A DNA stretch of 48,522 nucleotides from an uncultured Colwellia sp. (GCA_913057925.1 CAJXPG010000010.1:1-48522), one strand, 5' to 3'. Numbered from the stretch's first letter, positions 8,281 to 16,895 are shown. Numbers and translations: made by a program. Notes: generated by a model not told the origin, from the letters alone.

Positions 8281-8340
8281 TCATTTCTCGATCTATTTAT
8301 CGCTCAAACAACAATTGAGCGAAAATAGATAAAGAAATGA
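8281..8340. repeat. 60-bp hairpin after the ExbD gene
   Basis: The segment folds on itself almost completely: TCATTTCT (8281-8288) pairs with 8333-8340, ATCTATTT (8291-8298) with 8323-8330 and CGCTCAA (8301-8307) with 8315-8321, leaving small internal loops. There is no T run after it on either strand, so it is a long stem-loop that could protect the mRNA end or act as a factor-independent pause, rather than a textbook terminator. Confidence 0.7.
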
Positions 8341-8422
8341 TCCTTTAGCGCTTTTTCTCTTGTCTTCTTAGGTTACAATTAACTCATTACTATCAGTACG
8401 CCAATAGCTCTAAAGGATGCTC

Positions 8423-9784
8423 ATGAACAATTTATTGAATGCAGAAAACAGCGGCACACCGTTAATTATTATCGAAAAATCAAGTTATTCTGCTTGGTTT
8501 GAAAGTCAAACCAAGCAGCAGCAAACTTGGTTGGAAAACACCCAATATAAAGCACAAGGCTTAGCACTTATTCCAAATAGCGAAGGTGTGCTTAGCCAAG
8601 CATTATTTGTCGTCACTGATGCCAGTGACTTCTTTGCTTGTGGCGACTTAATCAAGCAATTACCACAAGGCCAATATTTATTACAGGCAGATGCTCAGTA
8701 CATCGAAGCTATTAGCTTTGGTTGGTTAGTGGGTGCTTACCAATACGATAGATATATCAGCAAAAAATCAACTAAAGCATTAGCTAGCTTAGCCATCAAC
8801 AATAAAGACATTGTTGAAAAAGCGATAAAGTTTGCTCAAGCTACGGCGTTAACTCGTGACTTAGTTAACACACCAGCCGCTGATATGATGCCGGTAGATA
8901 TTGCGCAAGCAGCAGAAGAGTTAGCTGAACAATTTGGCGGTAATGTGACACAAGTTATTGGTGATCAGCTACTCGTTCAGAATTACCCAACTATCCACGC
9001 TGTTGGTCGTGCCAGTGTTCATACACCACGTCTAGTTGATTTAACTTGGGGTGATGAGAAAAATCCACAGGTAACGCTAGTAGGTAAAGGTGTCTGTTTT
9101 GATAGTGGCGGTTTAGACATGAAGCCAGCTGCCGGTATGCGTAATATGAAAAAAGATATGGGTGGCGCTGCCCATGTTTTAGGTCTTGCACAATTAATCA
9201 TGGCGCATAACTTACCGATTAATTTACGTGTGCTAATTCCTGCGGTAGAAAATGCAGTATCGAGCAATGCTTTACGCCCAGGCGATGTAGTCACTACTCG
9301 TAAAGGTTTAACGGTAGAGATTCATAATACTGATGCCGAAGGTCGTTTAGTGTTATGTGATGCTTTAGCAGAAGCTGAAAATGATGAGCCAGAACTAATC
9401 ATCGACTTTGCTACCTTAACCGGTGCTATGCGTGTCGCTTTAGGTACTGAATTACCGGGATTCTTCTCTACGAACGATCAAGTTGCGGCGGATATTACCG
9501 CTGCCGGTCTGAAAAACAGCGATCCTGTTTGGCGCATGCCACTGCACCGTCCTTATGATAACTTATTCGACAGCACTATTGCTGATATGACCAACTGTCC
9601 TACACAGCCATTTGGCGCTGCAATTGCCGCCGCTTTGTACTTAGAGCGCTTTGTTGAAAAAACTGATTGGGTACACTTTGACGTAATGGCATTTAATGTT
9701 CGCCATCTGCCTGGTCGTCCATTAGGTGGTGAAGCTTTTGGTATTCGCTCAGTATTTGATTACTTAGCTACTAGGTATAAATAA
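8423..9784 (+). CDS. Leucyl aminopeptidase family protein (peptidase M17)
   Basis: A 453-residue cytoplasmic metallo-aminopeptidase. The M17 signature NTDAEGRLVLCDAL lies in the C-terminal catalytic half, with upstream metal and substrate residues in GKGVCFDSGGLDMK and KKDMGGAAHV. It removes N-terminal residues from peptides using two metal ions, normally zinc or manganese. It resembles the shorter M17 branch more than E. coli PepA (503 residues). I choose the ATG at 8423 rather than the one six bases earlier because the AAAGGA ribosome-binding sequence overlaps the earlier ATG. It is preceded by a TACAAT -10-like hexamer at 8374-8379. The gene's 3' end is partly duplicated just downstream (9811-9872). 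Confidence 0.93.
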   Translation: MNNLLNAENSGTPLIIIEKSSYSAWFESQTKQQQTWLENTQYKAQGLALIPNSEGVLSQALFVVTDASDFFACGDLIKQLPQGQYLLQADAQYIEAISFGWLVGAYQYDRYISKKSTKALASLAINNKDIVEKAIKFAQATALTRDLVNTPAADMMPVDIAQAAEELAEQFGGNVTQVIGDQLLVQNYPTIHAVGRASVHTPRLVDLTWGDEKNPQVTLVGKGVCFDSGGLDMKPAAGMRNMKKDMGGAAHVLGLAQLIMAHNLPINLRVLIPAVENAVSSNALRPGDVVTTRKGLTVEIHNTDAEGRLVLCDALAEAENDEPELIIDFATLTGAMRVALGTELPGFFSTNDQVAADITAAGLKNSDPVWRMPLHRPYDNLFDSTIADMTNCPTQPFGAAIAAALYLERFVEKTDWVHFDVMAFNVRHLPGRPLGGEAFGIRSVFDYLATRYK

Positions 9785-9810
9785 GTGTCGAACAAATAAA
9801 ATTTCGCCAA

Positions 9811-9872
9811 CTCATTTAACACGGTGCCGTCCATTGGGTGGTGAAGCTTTTGGTATTAGCTTAGTATTTGAT
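9811..9872 (+). pseudogene. Decayed duplicate of the aminopeptidase 3' end
   Basis: Bases 9828-9872 repeat 9716-9760 of the aminopeptidase gene with only four mismatches in 45 bases (both hold CCATT-GGTGGTGAAGC and GTATTTGAT). The similarity is weaker and gapped back to about 9811. The copy is 112 bp downstream, out of frame with the gene and has no start, so it is a leftover of a short tandem duplication rather than a gene. Confidence 0.8.
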
Positions 9873-9901
9873 AAGTGATCATCCGCTAAGTATTTAACAA
9901 C

Positions 9902-9927
9902 AAACACCCTATTTTCAGGGTGTTTTT
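9902..9927 (+). terminator. Rho-independent terminator of the aminopeptidase gene
   Basis: AAACACCCT pairs with AGGGTGTTT around an ATTTTC loop, followed by a run of seven T. It lies after the decayed duplicate, so the transcript includes that relic. Confidence 0.88.
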
Positions 9928-9967
9928 TTATTCACTAAATAAAGCGATATTCTGACTGAAATTATGA

Positions 9968-10729
9968 CTAGATGCCTTGCATTTCAATTTGGTACTTCGC
10001 ATAGATTTTATCAATAGTGCCATCTTGCTTAAGGTCTTTTATCACTACGTTTACCGCGTCTCTTAAATCACTATCTTTAAAAGCCATATGAGAATAAACA
10101 TCTGGCCACAAGCGATGAATAGTAAAGTCACTTTTCTGCATCTGTAATTGATCATGATAAAACTTGTCTTGTAAGTCATGCCAAAAGATATGGATATCAC
10201 CAACCCTCACATCTTTCTTACCTGATGCCATTAAATACGTAGTATCTTTTGGCTGGGAGTGCTCTGAATAGCGAGCATTCGCCACAGCCATGTCTTTATA
10301 TGCTTTTCCTAACAAGTCTTTCGCACCTTGATAGGCGGCTACAGAATATGAGTGTAAATCTGCGATAGAACTTAACTCAACACTTTTATTCTTTTTACTC
10401 ACAGCAACATCGGTATAACGAAAAACAGCCTCAGATAAATAGCCATTAACTTCTGATCCTGAAAAGATGTTACAAGCCACATCAATAATTTTGCCGCTAT
10501 TAATTTCATGTAACAGTCTATTATTACTCATGAAAATATATTTAACGTCATAGTCTGGTAATTGTTGAAAAATTTCTCGGGTGATATCAAGAAATATCCC
10601 AGTATTGCTTTTTTCAATAAAGAAAGGAGGGAAATTGCCTACACCAATACGCAACTCCTGTTTGGCCAGCAGCAAAGTTGGAAAAAGTAAAACAAAAACA
10701 ATAAACATCCGTTGTAAGGTTTTAAACAT
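9968..10729 (-). CDS. Periplasmic solute-binding protein, SBP_bac_3 family
   Basis: About 253 residues with an N-terminal signal peptide (FIVFVLLFPTLLLA) and the type-3 solute-binding start LRIGVGNFPPFF, followed by GIFLDITREIFQQL and, near the end, the phrase KDLKQDGTIDKIYAKY characteristic of the second lobe. The family binds amino acids or related polar molecules in the periplasm. No ABC permease or ATPase gene lies next to it, so it is either an orphan receptor for a distant transporter or a sensor-type protein. A TTG nine bases further upstream is also in frame; I prefer the ATG at 10729. No clear ribosome-binding site is seen for either, so the start is uncertain; a second ATG seven codons in is also possible. 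Confidence 0.82.
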   Translation of the reverse strand: MFKTLQRMFIVFVLLFPTLLLAKQELRIGVGNFPPFFIEKSNTGIFLDITREIFQQLPDYDVKYIFMSNNRLLHEINSGKIIDVACNIFSGSEVNGYLSEAVFRYTDVAVSKKNKSVELSSIADLHSYSVAAYQGAKDLLGKAYKDMAVANARYSEHSQPKDTTYLMASGKKDVRVGDIHIFWHDLQDKFYHDQLQMQKSDFTIHRLWPDVYSHMAFKDSDLRDAVNVVIKDLKQDGTIDKIYAKYQIEMQGI

Positions 10730-11224
10730 GAAGAACAAATTGTTAGCTACATTTAAATTCAGTATAAACCAAATAGTTTATCAATTTAAACTGCCTATTT
10801 TGACTAGGATCACAACAGGGCTAAATATATGGCGATGATTGAGTTTTCTCCATGAAGCCTATACCTAACCTATAAAGCCAAAAACATAAGCTTCAACTAT
10901 AATCCTGCACCGTTTACGCCTTTAAAACTCTCAGGAAAACAATATCAGCATTTGATTTCGATACCTTTATTTATTGTTGCCCCCGTGGTCATCTCACCCC
11001 TTCTGGTAATGGATGAACTACATATTGTTACCTTATTTTTATTGCCAAATAAGACTAATCAATAAAATTGGCAAAATATTCCGAAGCAACCTCTATTTAA
11101 TCTCATTTTTTACTCTATTTAACGAATTTAATACACTTTTAATTGGTTTAACGCTCAAAAAAACATAAACTCAGAGTGTGAAAACTCTCGCTTTCTTTTT
11201 TCAAATAGACCTTTAGGACTAGAA
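10730..11224. other. Non-coding gap upstream of the S9 peptidase gene
   Basis: These 495 bp hold the divergent promoters of the solute-binding protein and the S9 peptidase. A plus-strand frame is open for roughly 65 codons up to a stop at 11063-11065 and encodes a hydrophobic stretch, but it has only a TTG start at 10952 and no ribosome-binding site, so I do not call it a gene. No strong hairpin or operator was seen. Confidence 0.6.
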
Positions 11225-13297
11225 ATGAAACTAAAAATAAATTCTTTAAAGCAAGCCCTAGCGATTAGCTTAGGTTTGTTAACTTGTTCAGTGGCAACCG
11301 CTGAACAAGCAAGTAAGGTAATTACTGCTGAAAACTTAGCAACTCTACAAGCTGTTAGCCAAGCGCAAGTTAGCCCAAGTGGTGAATTTGTTGCTTATAC
11401 TCGTTCAGTGCCGCGTGAAATATATGTAGAAAAAGATGGTAAAAACTGGGGTGAGTTATACCTAGTAAATGATAAAGGCGTTGAACGTCCATTTATTACC
11501 GGCAAAGTTAATGTTCACAATATTCAATGGTCTGCTGACGGTTCATTAATCTTTTTCTTAGCAAAAATGAATGCTGACAAGTACACCACGCTTTACCAAA
11601 TTCCAGCAAACGGCGGCCAAGCTCAAAAAGCAGTGGTATTAAAAGACACTAGCATCAGTAAGTACGCACTAAGCTCTGATAACAAAAGCATCGCCATTTT
11701 AGCGAAAAAAGCTAAAGCCAAATCAGACACAAAACTTAAAGAATTAGGCTTTAAAGCTGAAATTTTTGAAGAGCAGTTAACCAATCAGTTTTTATACGTA
11801 ACTGATTTTGCGCAATCTGACAAAGCAATAACACCTGAAGCCTGGAATATCAAAGGCTATGTGTCTGACGTTCATTTCTCGCCAACGGGTAAAGATTTAT
11901 TAGTTAAAACTCAACCTACTGCTTTAATTGATGACAAATACATGAAGTCTCAATGGCACATTGTTGATATTGCTAAAAAAGCTGTTAAAACATCTTTCGC
12001 AACAGAAGGTAAGTTAGGCGCAGCTGAGTTTTCATATGATGGCAGCTACGTAGCACTGCATGGTGCACAAGATAAGCATGACCCAGCAAACGGTCGTTTA
12101 TTTCTTGCTGAAGTAAAATCAGGCAAGGTAACTAACTGGTTACCAAACTTTAAAGGTCATGTAAGTGACTTTGAATGGTCTAACAAGCGTAATGAGTTAT
12201 ATTTCACTGCCAATATCAACACTGATACGGTTGTCGCTAAAATTAAGCCTGGCTCAAACGATTACAAAACAGTTGTTAAAGCGGGGAAATTCATCGCTGG
12301 TAACATCAGTATTTCAGATTCAGACAAATCAGTGGTTGTTAAAGCAAACAGCTCACAACACCCTAACGAAGTATTCATGTTACGCGGTAAAAAACAAACC
12401 CGTTTAACTGATTCAAACACTTGGTTAAATGATGTTGCGCTGGCAAAACAAGAAAGCATTACCATTAAAGCCCGTGACGGCGTAGAAGTTGGTGGTGTAC
12501 TTGTTTACCCACTAAACCACAAGAAAGGTCAACGCTACCCGTTAATCATGTCTGTACACGGTGGACCTGAAAGTCACGATAAAGATGGTTGGGTAACTAA
12601 CTACTCTCGTCCTGGACAACTAGCGGCAGCACAAGGCTACGCAGTCTTTTACCCGAACTACCGAGGTAGTACAGGTAAAGGCGTAGATTACTCTAAATTA
12701 GGTCAAAATGATTACGCTGGTAAAGAATTTGATGATCTAGTAGATCTTAAAAACCATCTAGTAAACATGGGTTTAGTTAACGAGAAAAAAGTTGGTATCA
12801 CAGGTGGTTCTTACGGTGGTTATGCTTCAGCTTGGGGCGCAACTAAATTAACTAAGCATTTCGCAGCAAGTGTGATGTTTGTTGGTATCTCTAACCAGTT
12901 ATCAAAGTTTGGTACTACCGATATTTCTAACGAAATGCACCTAGTACATGCGCGTTCATACCCTTGGGATAAATGGCAATGGTACTTAGAACGTAGCCCT
13001 ATTTACTGGGTTGAACAGTCTGAAACACCATTATTAATTATGCACGGTAAAGCTGATCCACGTGTTCACCCTGCACAATCAATGGAAATGTACCGTTATA
13101 TGAAGGTACGTGGTAAAACAGTTCGTTTAGTTTACTACCCAGGTGAAGGTCACGGTAACAAACGTGCTGCCGCTAAGTATGATTACACCTTACGTTTAAT
13201 GCGTTGGATGGATAACTACCTTAAGCATGACAATAAGCCAATGCCTGCGCATGACTTACCACATGCAGCTAACTTAAAAGCTCAAAAAGAGTCATAA
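11225..13297 (+). CDS. S9 family prolyl oligopeptidase / acylaminoacyl-peptidase-like, exported
   Basis: A 690-residue protein with a signal peptide (residues 1-26, ending SVATA), a beta-propeller N-terminal half containing WD40-like repeats (for example VQWSADGSLIF-type strands), and a C-terminal alpha/beta hydrolase domain. The catalytic serine lies in GGSYGGYAS (about residue 528), the aspartate in GKADPRVHP (about 609) and the histidine in GEGHGN (about 643), so the triad is complete. It cleaves short peptides in the periplasm or outside the cell, suiting a protein-degrading marine life style. It is transcribed alone: its own upstream gap and a strong terminator at 13324-13353. The ATG at 11225 follows AGGACTAGAA. 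Confidence 0.93.
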   Translation: MKLKINSLKQALAISLGLLTCSVATAEQASKVITAENLATLQAVSQAQVSPSGEFVAYTRSVPREIYVEKDGKNWGELYLVNDKGVERPFITGKVNVHNIQWSADGSLIFFLAKMNADKYTTLYQIPANGGQAQKAVVLKDTSISKYALSSDNKSIAILAKKAKAKSDTKLKELGFKAEIFEEQLTNQFLYVTDFAQSDKAITPEAWNIKGYVSDVHFSPTGKDLLVKTQPTALIDDKYMKSQWHIVDIAKKAVKTSFATEGKLGAAEFSYDGSYVALHGAQDKHDPANGRLFLAEVKSGKVTNWLPNFKGHVSDFEWSNKRNELYFTANINTDTVVAKIKPGSNDYKTVVKAGKFIAGNISISDSDKSVVVKANSSQHPNEVFMLRGKKQTRLTDSNTWLNDVALAKQESITIKARDGVEVGGVLVYPLNHKKGQRYPLIMSVHGGPESHDKDGWVTNYSRPGQLAAAQGYAVFYPNYRGSTGKGVDYSKLGQNDYAGKEFDDLVDLKNHLVNMGLVNEKKVGITGGSYGGYASAWGATKLTKHFAASVMFVGISNQLSKFGTTDISNEMHLVHARSYPWDKWQWYLERSPIYWVEQSETPLLIMHGKADPRVHPAQSMEMYRYMKVRGKTVRLVYYPGEGHGNKRAAAKYDYTLRLMRWMDNYLKHDNKPMPAHDLPHAANLKAQKES

Positions 13298-13323
13298 GCA
13301 CATAGTGGTTCAAACGTGTTAAC

Positions 13324-13353
13324 AAAAAGGTCAGCAAATTGCTGACCTTTTTT
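13324..13353 (+). terminator. Rho-independent terminator of the S9 peptidase gene
   Basis: AAGGTCAGC and GCTGACCTT form a stem around AAATT, followed by a run of six T. Confidence 0.92.
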
Positions 13354-13427
13354 ATTTATCTAACCCTACTCAATTTTATTTCAGTAAAGCTAACTTCGCT
13401 TGAATGATGTTTAGTTTATTAAAAATC

Positions 13428-13473
13428 GACTAAAGTCTAAGTAGTTTTTTAGCCAATGTAGACTTAGGTCTAA
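13428..13473. promoter_or_regulatory. Tandem palindromic operator-like sites upstream of the porin
   Basis: GACTAAAGTCTAAG (13428-13441) and TAGACTTAGGTCTAA (13459-13473) are each nearly palindromic, with centres about 32 bp (three helical turns) apart. Both are related to the CTTTAGTCTAG elements upstream of the symporter and DUF294 genes. A third imperfect inverted repeat (GAGAC...GTCTC, about 13550-13561) lies nearer the gene. The porin's 5' region (13354-13636) holds no gene. The regulator is unknown; a dimeric response regulator such as a CrbR-type LuxR protein is one candidate. Confidence 0.5.
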
Positions 13474-13636
13474 TTCCTTTTGTTCACTTTACACTCTAAC
13501 TTATTATTCGATAACAAAAAGTAACAACTAAATAAAATCTAAAGAGACAGTTAAAGTCTCAACAAATTAGAAGTTTGAAACACATACATTACAATAAATT
13601 AGAGCAAATAAGTAAAAACAAAAAATGGGGAATAGC

Positions 13637-14713
13637 ATGTTTAAGAATTCATTATTTAGGGTTAAAAAAATTGCTTTGGCGACAAGTTTACTCGCTGTAA
13701 CCACTGCTGCAAATGCCGGTTACACCATCAAGCTAGATGACGGTGACAGCATCACATTTGGTGGTTATGTTAAAGCTGATGTCCGTTATGTTAGTGGTGA
13801 CATTGCCGCTACAGATTACTGGTACGGTGGTGGTACGGTATTACCAGAAAGCCAATCAAACTTTGGTATCTCAGTGAACGAATCACGATTAACTACAAAG
13901 TGGGTTCATGGTGATGTAACTGGTTACATTGGCATGGATTTTTATGGCGGTGCTGTTAGTGGCGGCGGTAATGAAGTAATTTCTAATTCATCAGGTCTAC
14001 GTCTACGTCAAGCTTTCCTTAAATACAAAAATGTTTTAGTCGGTCAAGCATGGACTACCTTCCAGAATACTAGCGCACTGGCTGAAGCGGCTGATTTTGG
14101 TGGCCCTTTGGTAGCATCAGCCTTTATTCGCCAAGGTCAAGTACGTTATACCAATGGTGGCTTACAGCTATCTATTGAAAACCCAGAGTCTTACGGCGGA
14201 TATCGCGGTGACAGCGGAAAACGTGATGATAATGTGCCTGACTTTATCGGTAAATATACCTTCAAAGGTGACTGGGGTAATGTTTCAGTTTCTGGCTTAG
14301 CACGTCAATTAAAAACGGCTAGTAACGAAAGTGAGACTGGCGTAGGTTTTGGTGTCGCTGGTCGCATTAAAACCTTTGGTAAAGATGATGTTCGTTTCCA
14401 AGTACATGGTGGTAATGTGGGTCGTTATGTTGGTGTAACAGCATCAACTGATATTGTTGGTGAAGAAGTTGAAGAAACAACGTCAGTTATGGTCGCTTAC
14501 CGTCACTTTTGGACCGATAGCATGCGTAGTTCAGTGTTTGTTGGTAACACCACAACTGACTTAACAGACAGAGATCGTACTCACTGGGGCGTTAACTTAT
14601 TTGAAAATGTCACTAAGCAGTTATCGTTTGGTGTAGAAGTAGGTAACTTTGAAATGGCAGAGTCGAATGCTGACTCAATGTATGTTCAATTTTCAACCAA
14701 GTTCGTATTATAA
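13637..14713 (+). CDS. DcaP-like outer-membrane porin
   Basis: About 358 residues: signal peptide (ending TTAANA), then GYTIKLDDGDSITFGGYVKADVRY-type opening strands and a barrel of alternating strands ending in phenylalanine-rich YVQFSTKFVL. The opening and length fit the DcaP family of trimeric porins, which let small organic acids through the outer membrane; a coiled-coil N-terminal segment seen in Acinetobacter DcaP is not obvious here. I take the ATG at 13637, preceded by GGGGA seven bases upstream, over the ATG at 13625 which overlaps that ribosome-binding sequence. Its regulatory sites resemble those of the symporter, suggesting both serve uptake of the same kind of substrate. Substrate is inferred. 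Confidence 0.82.
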   Translation: MFKNSLFRVKKIALATSLLAVTTAANAGYTIKLDDGDSITFGGYVKADVRYVSGDIAATDYWYGGGTVLPESQSNFGISVNESRLTTKWVHGDVTGYIGMDFYGGAVSGGGNEVISNSSGLRLRQAFLKYKNVLVGQAWTTFQNTSALAEAADFGGPLVASAFIRQGQVRYTNGGLQLSIENPESYGGYRGDSGKRDDNVPDFIGKYTFKGDWGNVSVSGLARQLKTASNESETGVGFGVAGRIKTFGKDDVRFQVHGGNVGRYVGVTASTDIVGEEVEETTSVMVAYRHFWTDSMRSSVFVGNTTTDLTDRDRTHWGVNLFENVTKQLSFGVEVGNFEMAESNADSMYVQFSTKFVL

Positions 14714-14795
14714 GTTTACCGCTTACACACAGATAAACCAATACCGTTTGGTATAACAATCTTGCGTTAGTTAACCTCATTTGAGGTTATTTTAT

Positions 14796-14821
14796 AGGGA
14801 AGCATTTGCTTCCCTTTTTTT
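14796..14821 (+). terminator. Terminator of the porin gene
   Basis: AGGGAAGC and GCTTCCCT pair around ATTT, followed by seven T. A weaker hairpin (AACCTCATTTGAGGTT) lies just before it. Confidence 0.92.
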
Positions 14822-14953
14822 ATGCTGAAACAAAATTTTTACTGGCATTCTTAAGTATTTTCATTGGCGGAATTAAATTTTTCATCACCTTAGGTATAAG
14901 AAATTTATTCGTCTAAACTGATAAGTACAACTACAAATTCAAGTGAGAAGTTT

Positions 14954-16588
14954 ATGGATTTTTTACGAAAACTCACCATCCAACAAAGATTAGCCATGTT
15001 GGTGGCGTTAATCATTATCGGCTTAACAACACTTGATGGTCTTAACTTATTTGAAGAGTATAAATCACTGGTTTCGCAAAAAAAATCAACCACAAGCGAG
15101 CTAGTTAACTCAACTTACGGAATTATTGAGCACCACTATGATTTGCAACAAAAAGGTGAACTAACAAAAGAGCAAGCACAACAAAAGTCACTCAAAATAA
15201 TCTCAAACCTTCGCTACGATACCAATAACTACTTTTGGGTAAATGACTACACGCCAAATATGATCATGCATCCAATCAAGCCACAACTTAACGGTAAGAG
15301 TGTTGCCAATGTAAAGGATCCAGATGGTAAAAATCTTTTTGTTGATATGGTTAATATTACCAGGTCAAAGGGCAAAGGCTTTGTCTATTACAAATGGGCT
15401 AAGCCCGGTTTTGATGAACCTGTTGATAAGATCGGTTTTGTAAGAGGTTTTACACCATGGCAATGGATAATTGGCACTGGTACTTATCTAGACGATATTG
15501 ATGCAACCTTTGCCGAACAACGCAACAGGGTGATTCTAGATAGCATTGTTATTGCACTAATCATCGTCGGTTTAAGTTATATTATTGGTAATAGTATTTT
15601 ACTGCCAACTCGTTCAGCAGCAAACCTCATGAAGGATATTGCTCAAGGAGAAGGCGACTTAACTAATTCTCTTGATAATAGTGGTCAAGATGAAATTTCT
15701 CGATTATCTACCTACTTCAATGACTTTACTGAAAAAATGCGTCAATCATTACAAGATGTCTCGAAAAATACCGCGCAAGTATTAGAACATTCAGAAGCCG
15801 TTGCTGGTGCTAGCGACACCACTCAATCATTAATCCAAAGTCAAAATGATATTACTGCGCAAGTCGCCACGGCAATGGAACAGATGACCTCTCAAATCAA
15901 AGAAGTAAGTGACAATGCCAGCTCAGCAGAACAAGCAGCAAACGATGCCAGAAATAACACCTCTGATGGTAAACAAATCATTTCTCACACCATTACCCAA
16001 ATGCAGTCGTTATCAACAAATATTGATGATGTCAGTAACGTTGTCGCAAGCTTAGCCTCAGAAAGTGACAATATAGGCTCAGTACTCGATGTTATTCGCG
16101 GTATTGCCGAACAAACTAACTTATTGGCTCTTAATGCTGCCATTGAAGCTGCTCGCGCAGGTGAACAAGGTCGAGGTTTTGCCGTAGTTGCTGATGAAGT
16201 ACGCACACTAGCCAATAGAACAGAACAAAGCACTAATGAAATTCAACAAATGATCCAAAAATTGCAAACAGGTGCTCAAGAAGCAGTTTCAGCGGTAAAA
16301 GTCAGCCAAGATATTTCAGTTAAAACGGTTGAACAAACTACCAAAGCCGATGATTCACTTTCAGAGATTGACCGTTTGATGGAAGTGATCTCTGATATGA
16401 GCACCCAAATTGCTCGAGCTACCGAACAACAAAGCCAAGCTGCAGATGAGGTAAATCTACGTATTAATGACTTAGCAGGGATGACCGATGAGTCTTTAGC
16501 GACCACTGAGCAATTAAGTGAAACCAGTCAGAAACTGAAAGTGAGTAGTAACGGAATGTCTGAAGTTGTCGGTCGTTTTAAAATATAG
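14954..16588 (+). CDS. Methyl-accepting chemotaxis protein with single Cache domain
   Basis: A 544-residue transmembrane receptor. Helix 1 is about residues 13-30. The periplasmic domain (about 35-185) has the sCache_2 phrases [16 protein letters not shown] and [17 protein letters not shown]. Helix 2 is about 193-213, then a HAMP linker ([16 protein letters not shown]), then the signalling domain with the conserved hairpin tip [20 protein letters not shown]. It senses a small periplasmic ligand, often a carboxylic acid for this Cache class, and controls CheA and so swimming. No C-terminal CheR-binding pentapeptide is present (it ends VVGRFKI). It stands alone, with no che genes nearby. The ATG at 14954 follows GTGAGAAG. 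Confidence 0.95.
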   Translation: MDFLRKLTIQQRLAMLVALIIIGLTTLDGLNLFEEYKSLVSQKKSTTSELVNSTYGIIEHHYDLQQKGELTKEQAQQKSLKIISNLRYDTNNYFWVNDYTPNMIMHPIKPQLNGKSVANVKDPDGKNLFVDMVNITRSKGKGFVYYKWAKPGFDEPVDKIGFVRGFTPWQWIIGTGTYLDDIDATFAEQRNRVILDSIVIALIIVGLSYIIGNSILLPTRSAANLMKDIAQGEGDLTNSLDNSGQDEISRLSTYFNDFTEKMRQSLQDVSKNTAQVLEHSEAVAGASDTTQSLIQSQNDITAQVATAMEQMTSQIKEVSDNASSAEQAANDARNNTSDGKQIISHTITQMQSLSTNIDDVSNVVASLASESDNIGSVLDVIRGIAEQTNLLALNAAIEAARAGEQGRGFAVVADEVRTLANRTEQSTNEIQQMIQKLQTGAQEAVSAVKVSQDISVKTVEQTTKADDSLSEIDRLMEVISDMSTQIARATEQQSQAADEVNLRINDLAGMTDESLATTEQLSETSQKLKVSSNGMSEVVGRFKI

Positions 16589-16611
16589 CTTTCTCAACAA
16601 CAAGCAGACAT

Positions 16612-16651
16612 AAAAAAACCAGTAACACTTTCATCGAGAGTGTTACTGGTT
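16612..16651 (-). terminator. Rho-independent terminator of the candidate small RNA
   Basis: AACCAGTAACACT (16617-16629) pairs with AGTGTTACTGGTT (16639-16651). On the minus strand the stem runs into seven T (16618-16612); on the plus strand it is followed by AAACCATC with no T run. It therefore terminates leftward transcription and is not simply the chemoreceptor's terminator. Confidence 0.88.
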
Positions 16652-16826
16652 AAACCATCAAAAATTTTAAAGTCGAATAGATTCCTTAGAACCTCAAAGC
16701 ACTTACCACCCCTTAACTGCAATATCAGAGTGGTACTTAGTGGTTATGTGTCCTGGAGCATAACCACTAAGTTCCGTGCTTTGCTATTGCTTATTTAGTG
16801 AGAGAGCATTCACTGCCTAAGCAACG
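16612..16826 (-). ncRNA. Candidate Fur-controlled structured small RNA, about 215 nt
   Basis: A minus-strand unit with its own promoter and terminator and no reading frame longer than a few codons. From the 5' end the RNA can form: a hairpin (TTGCTTA/TAAGCAA with inner AGTGA/TCACT, 16787-16824 region); a three-way junction closed by CAAAGCAC/GTGCTTTG (16776-16783 with 16695-16702) enclosing a perfect 14-bp hairpin (16759-16772 with 16735-16748, loop containing CTCC and AGGA) and an 8-bp hairpin (16728-16735 with 16704-16711); a U-rich stretch; and a terminator with seven T. The -10 box sits inside a near-perfect Fur box. By analogy with RyhB, PrrF and NrrF it would be made when iron is scarce and repress iron-using proteins. 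It could be a highly diverged RyhB; the only shared string is AAAGCACG, which is too short to argue homology. Confidence 0.68.
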
Positions 16827-16832
16827 AAACAA

Positions 16833-16861
16833 ATGATAATCATTCTCATTACGATAGTCAA
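16833..16861 (-). promoter_or_regulatory. Sigma-70 promoter overlapped by a near-consensus Fur box
   Basis: On the minus strand TTGACT (16861-16856) and TATCAT (16838-16833) are separated by exactly 17 bases. The plus strand at 16834-16848 reads TGATAATCATTCTCA, matching the Fur consensus TGATAATnATTATCA at all but one base. The operator covers the -10 box and most of the spacer, the classic layout for iron repression. Expected start of transcription is near 16826. The tex gene upstream ends at 16896, only 35 bases before the -35 box. Confidence 0.8.
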
Positions 16862-16895
16862 CACTATTTTTACAATTAATTTAAATAATTTATTT

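Noticed and set aside
10867-11065. Hydrophobic open frame of about 65 codons upstream of the S9 peptidase
   Set aside because: No ATG or GTG start with a ribosome-binding site, only a TTG at 10952, and no recognisable family. Length is within what AT-rich non-coding DNA gives by chance.
11205-11220. TAGACC-like string before the S9 peptidase start as another copy of the shared regulatory element
   Set aside because: Its halves read TAGACC and GGACTA, which do not give the TAGACY-TAAGTCTA symmetry, and it overlaps the ribosome-binding site; likely chance.
14880-14950. TCTAAACT upstream of the chemoreceptor as a further regulatory half-site
   Set aside because: Too short and degenerate to separate from background in AT-rich DNA.
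16612-16826. Calling the candidate small RNA a RyhB homologue
   Set aside because: Only an eight-base string, AAAGCACG, is shared with E. coli RyhB as I recall it, and those bases are predicted to be paired here. Similar regulation and size do not show common descent.
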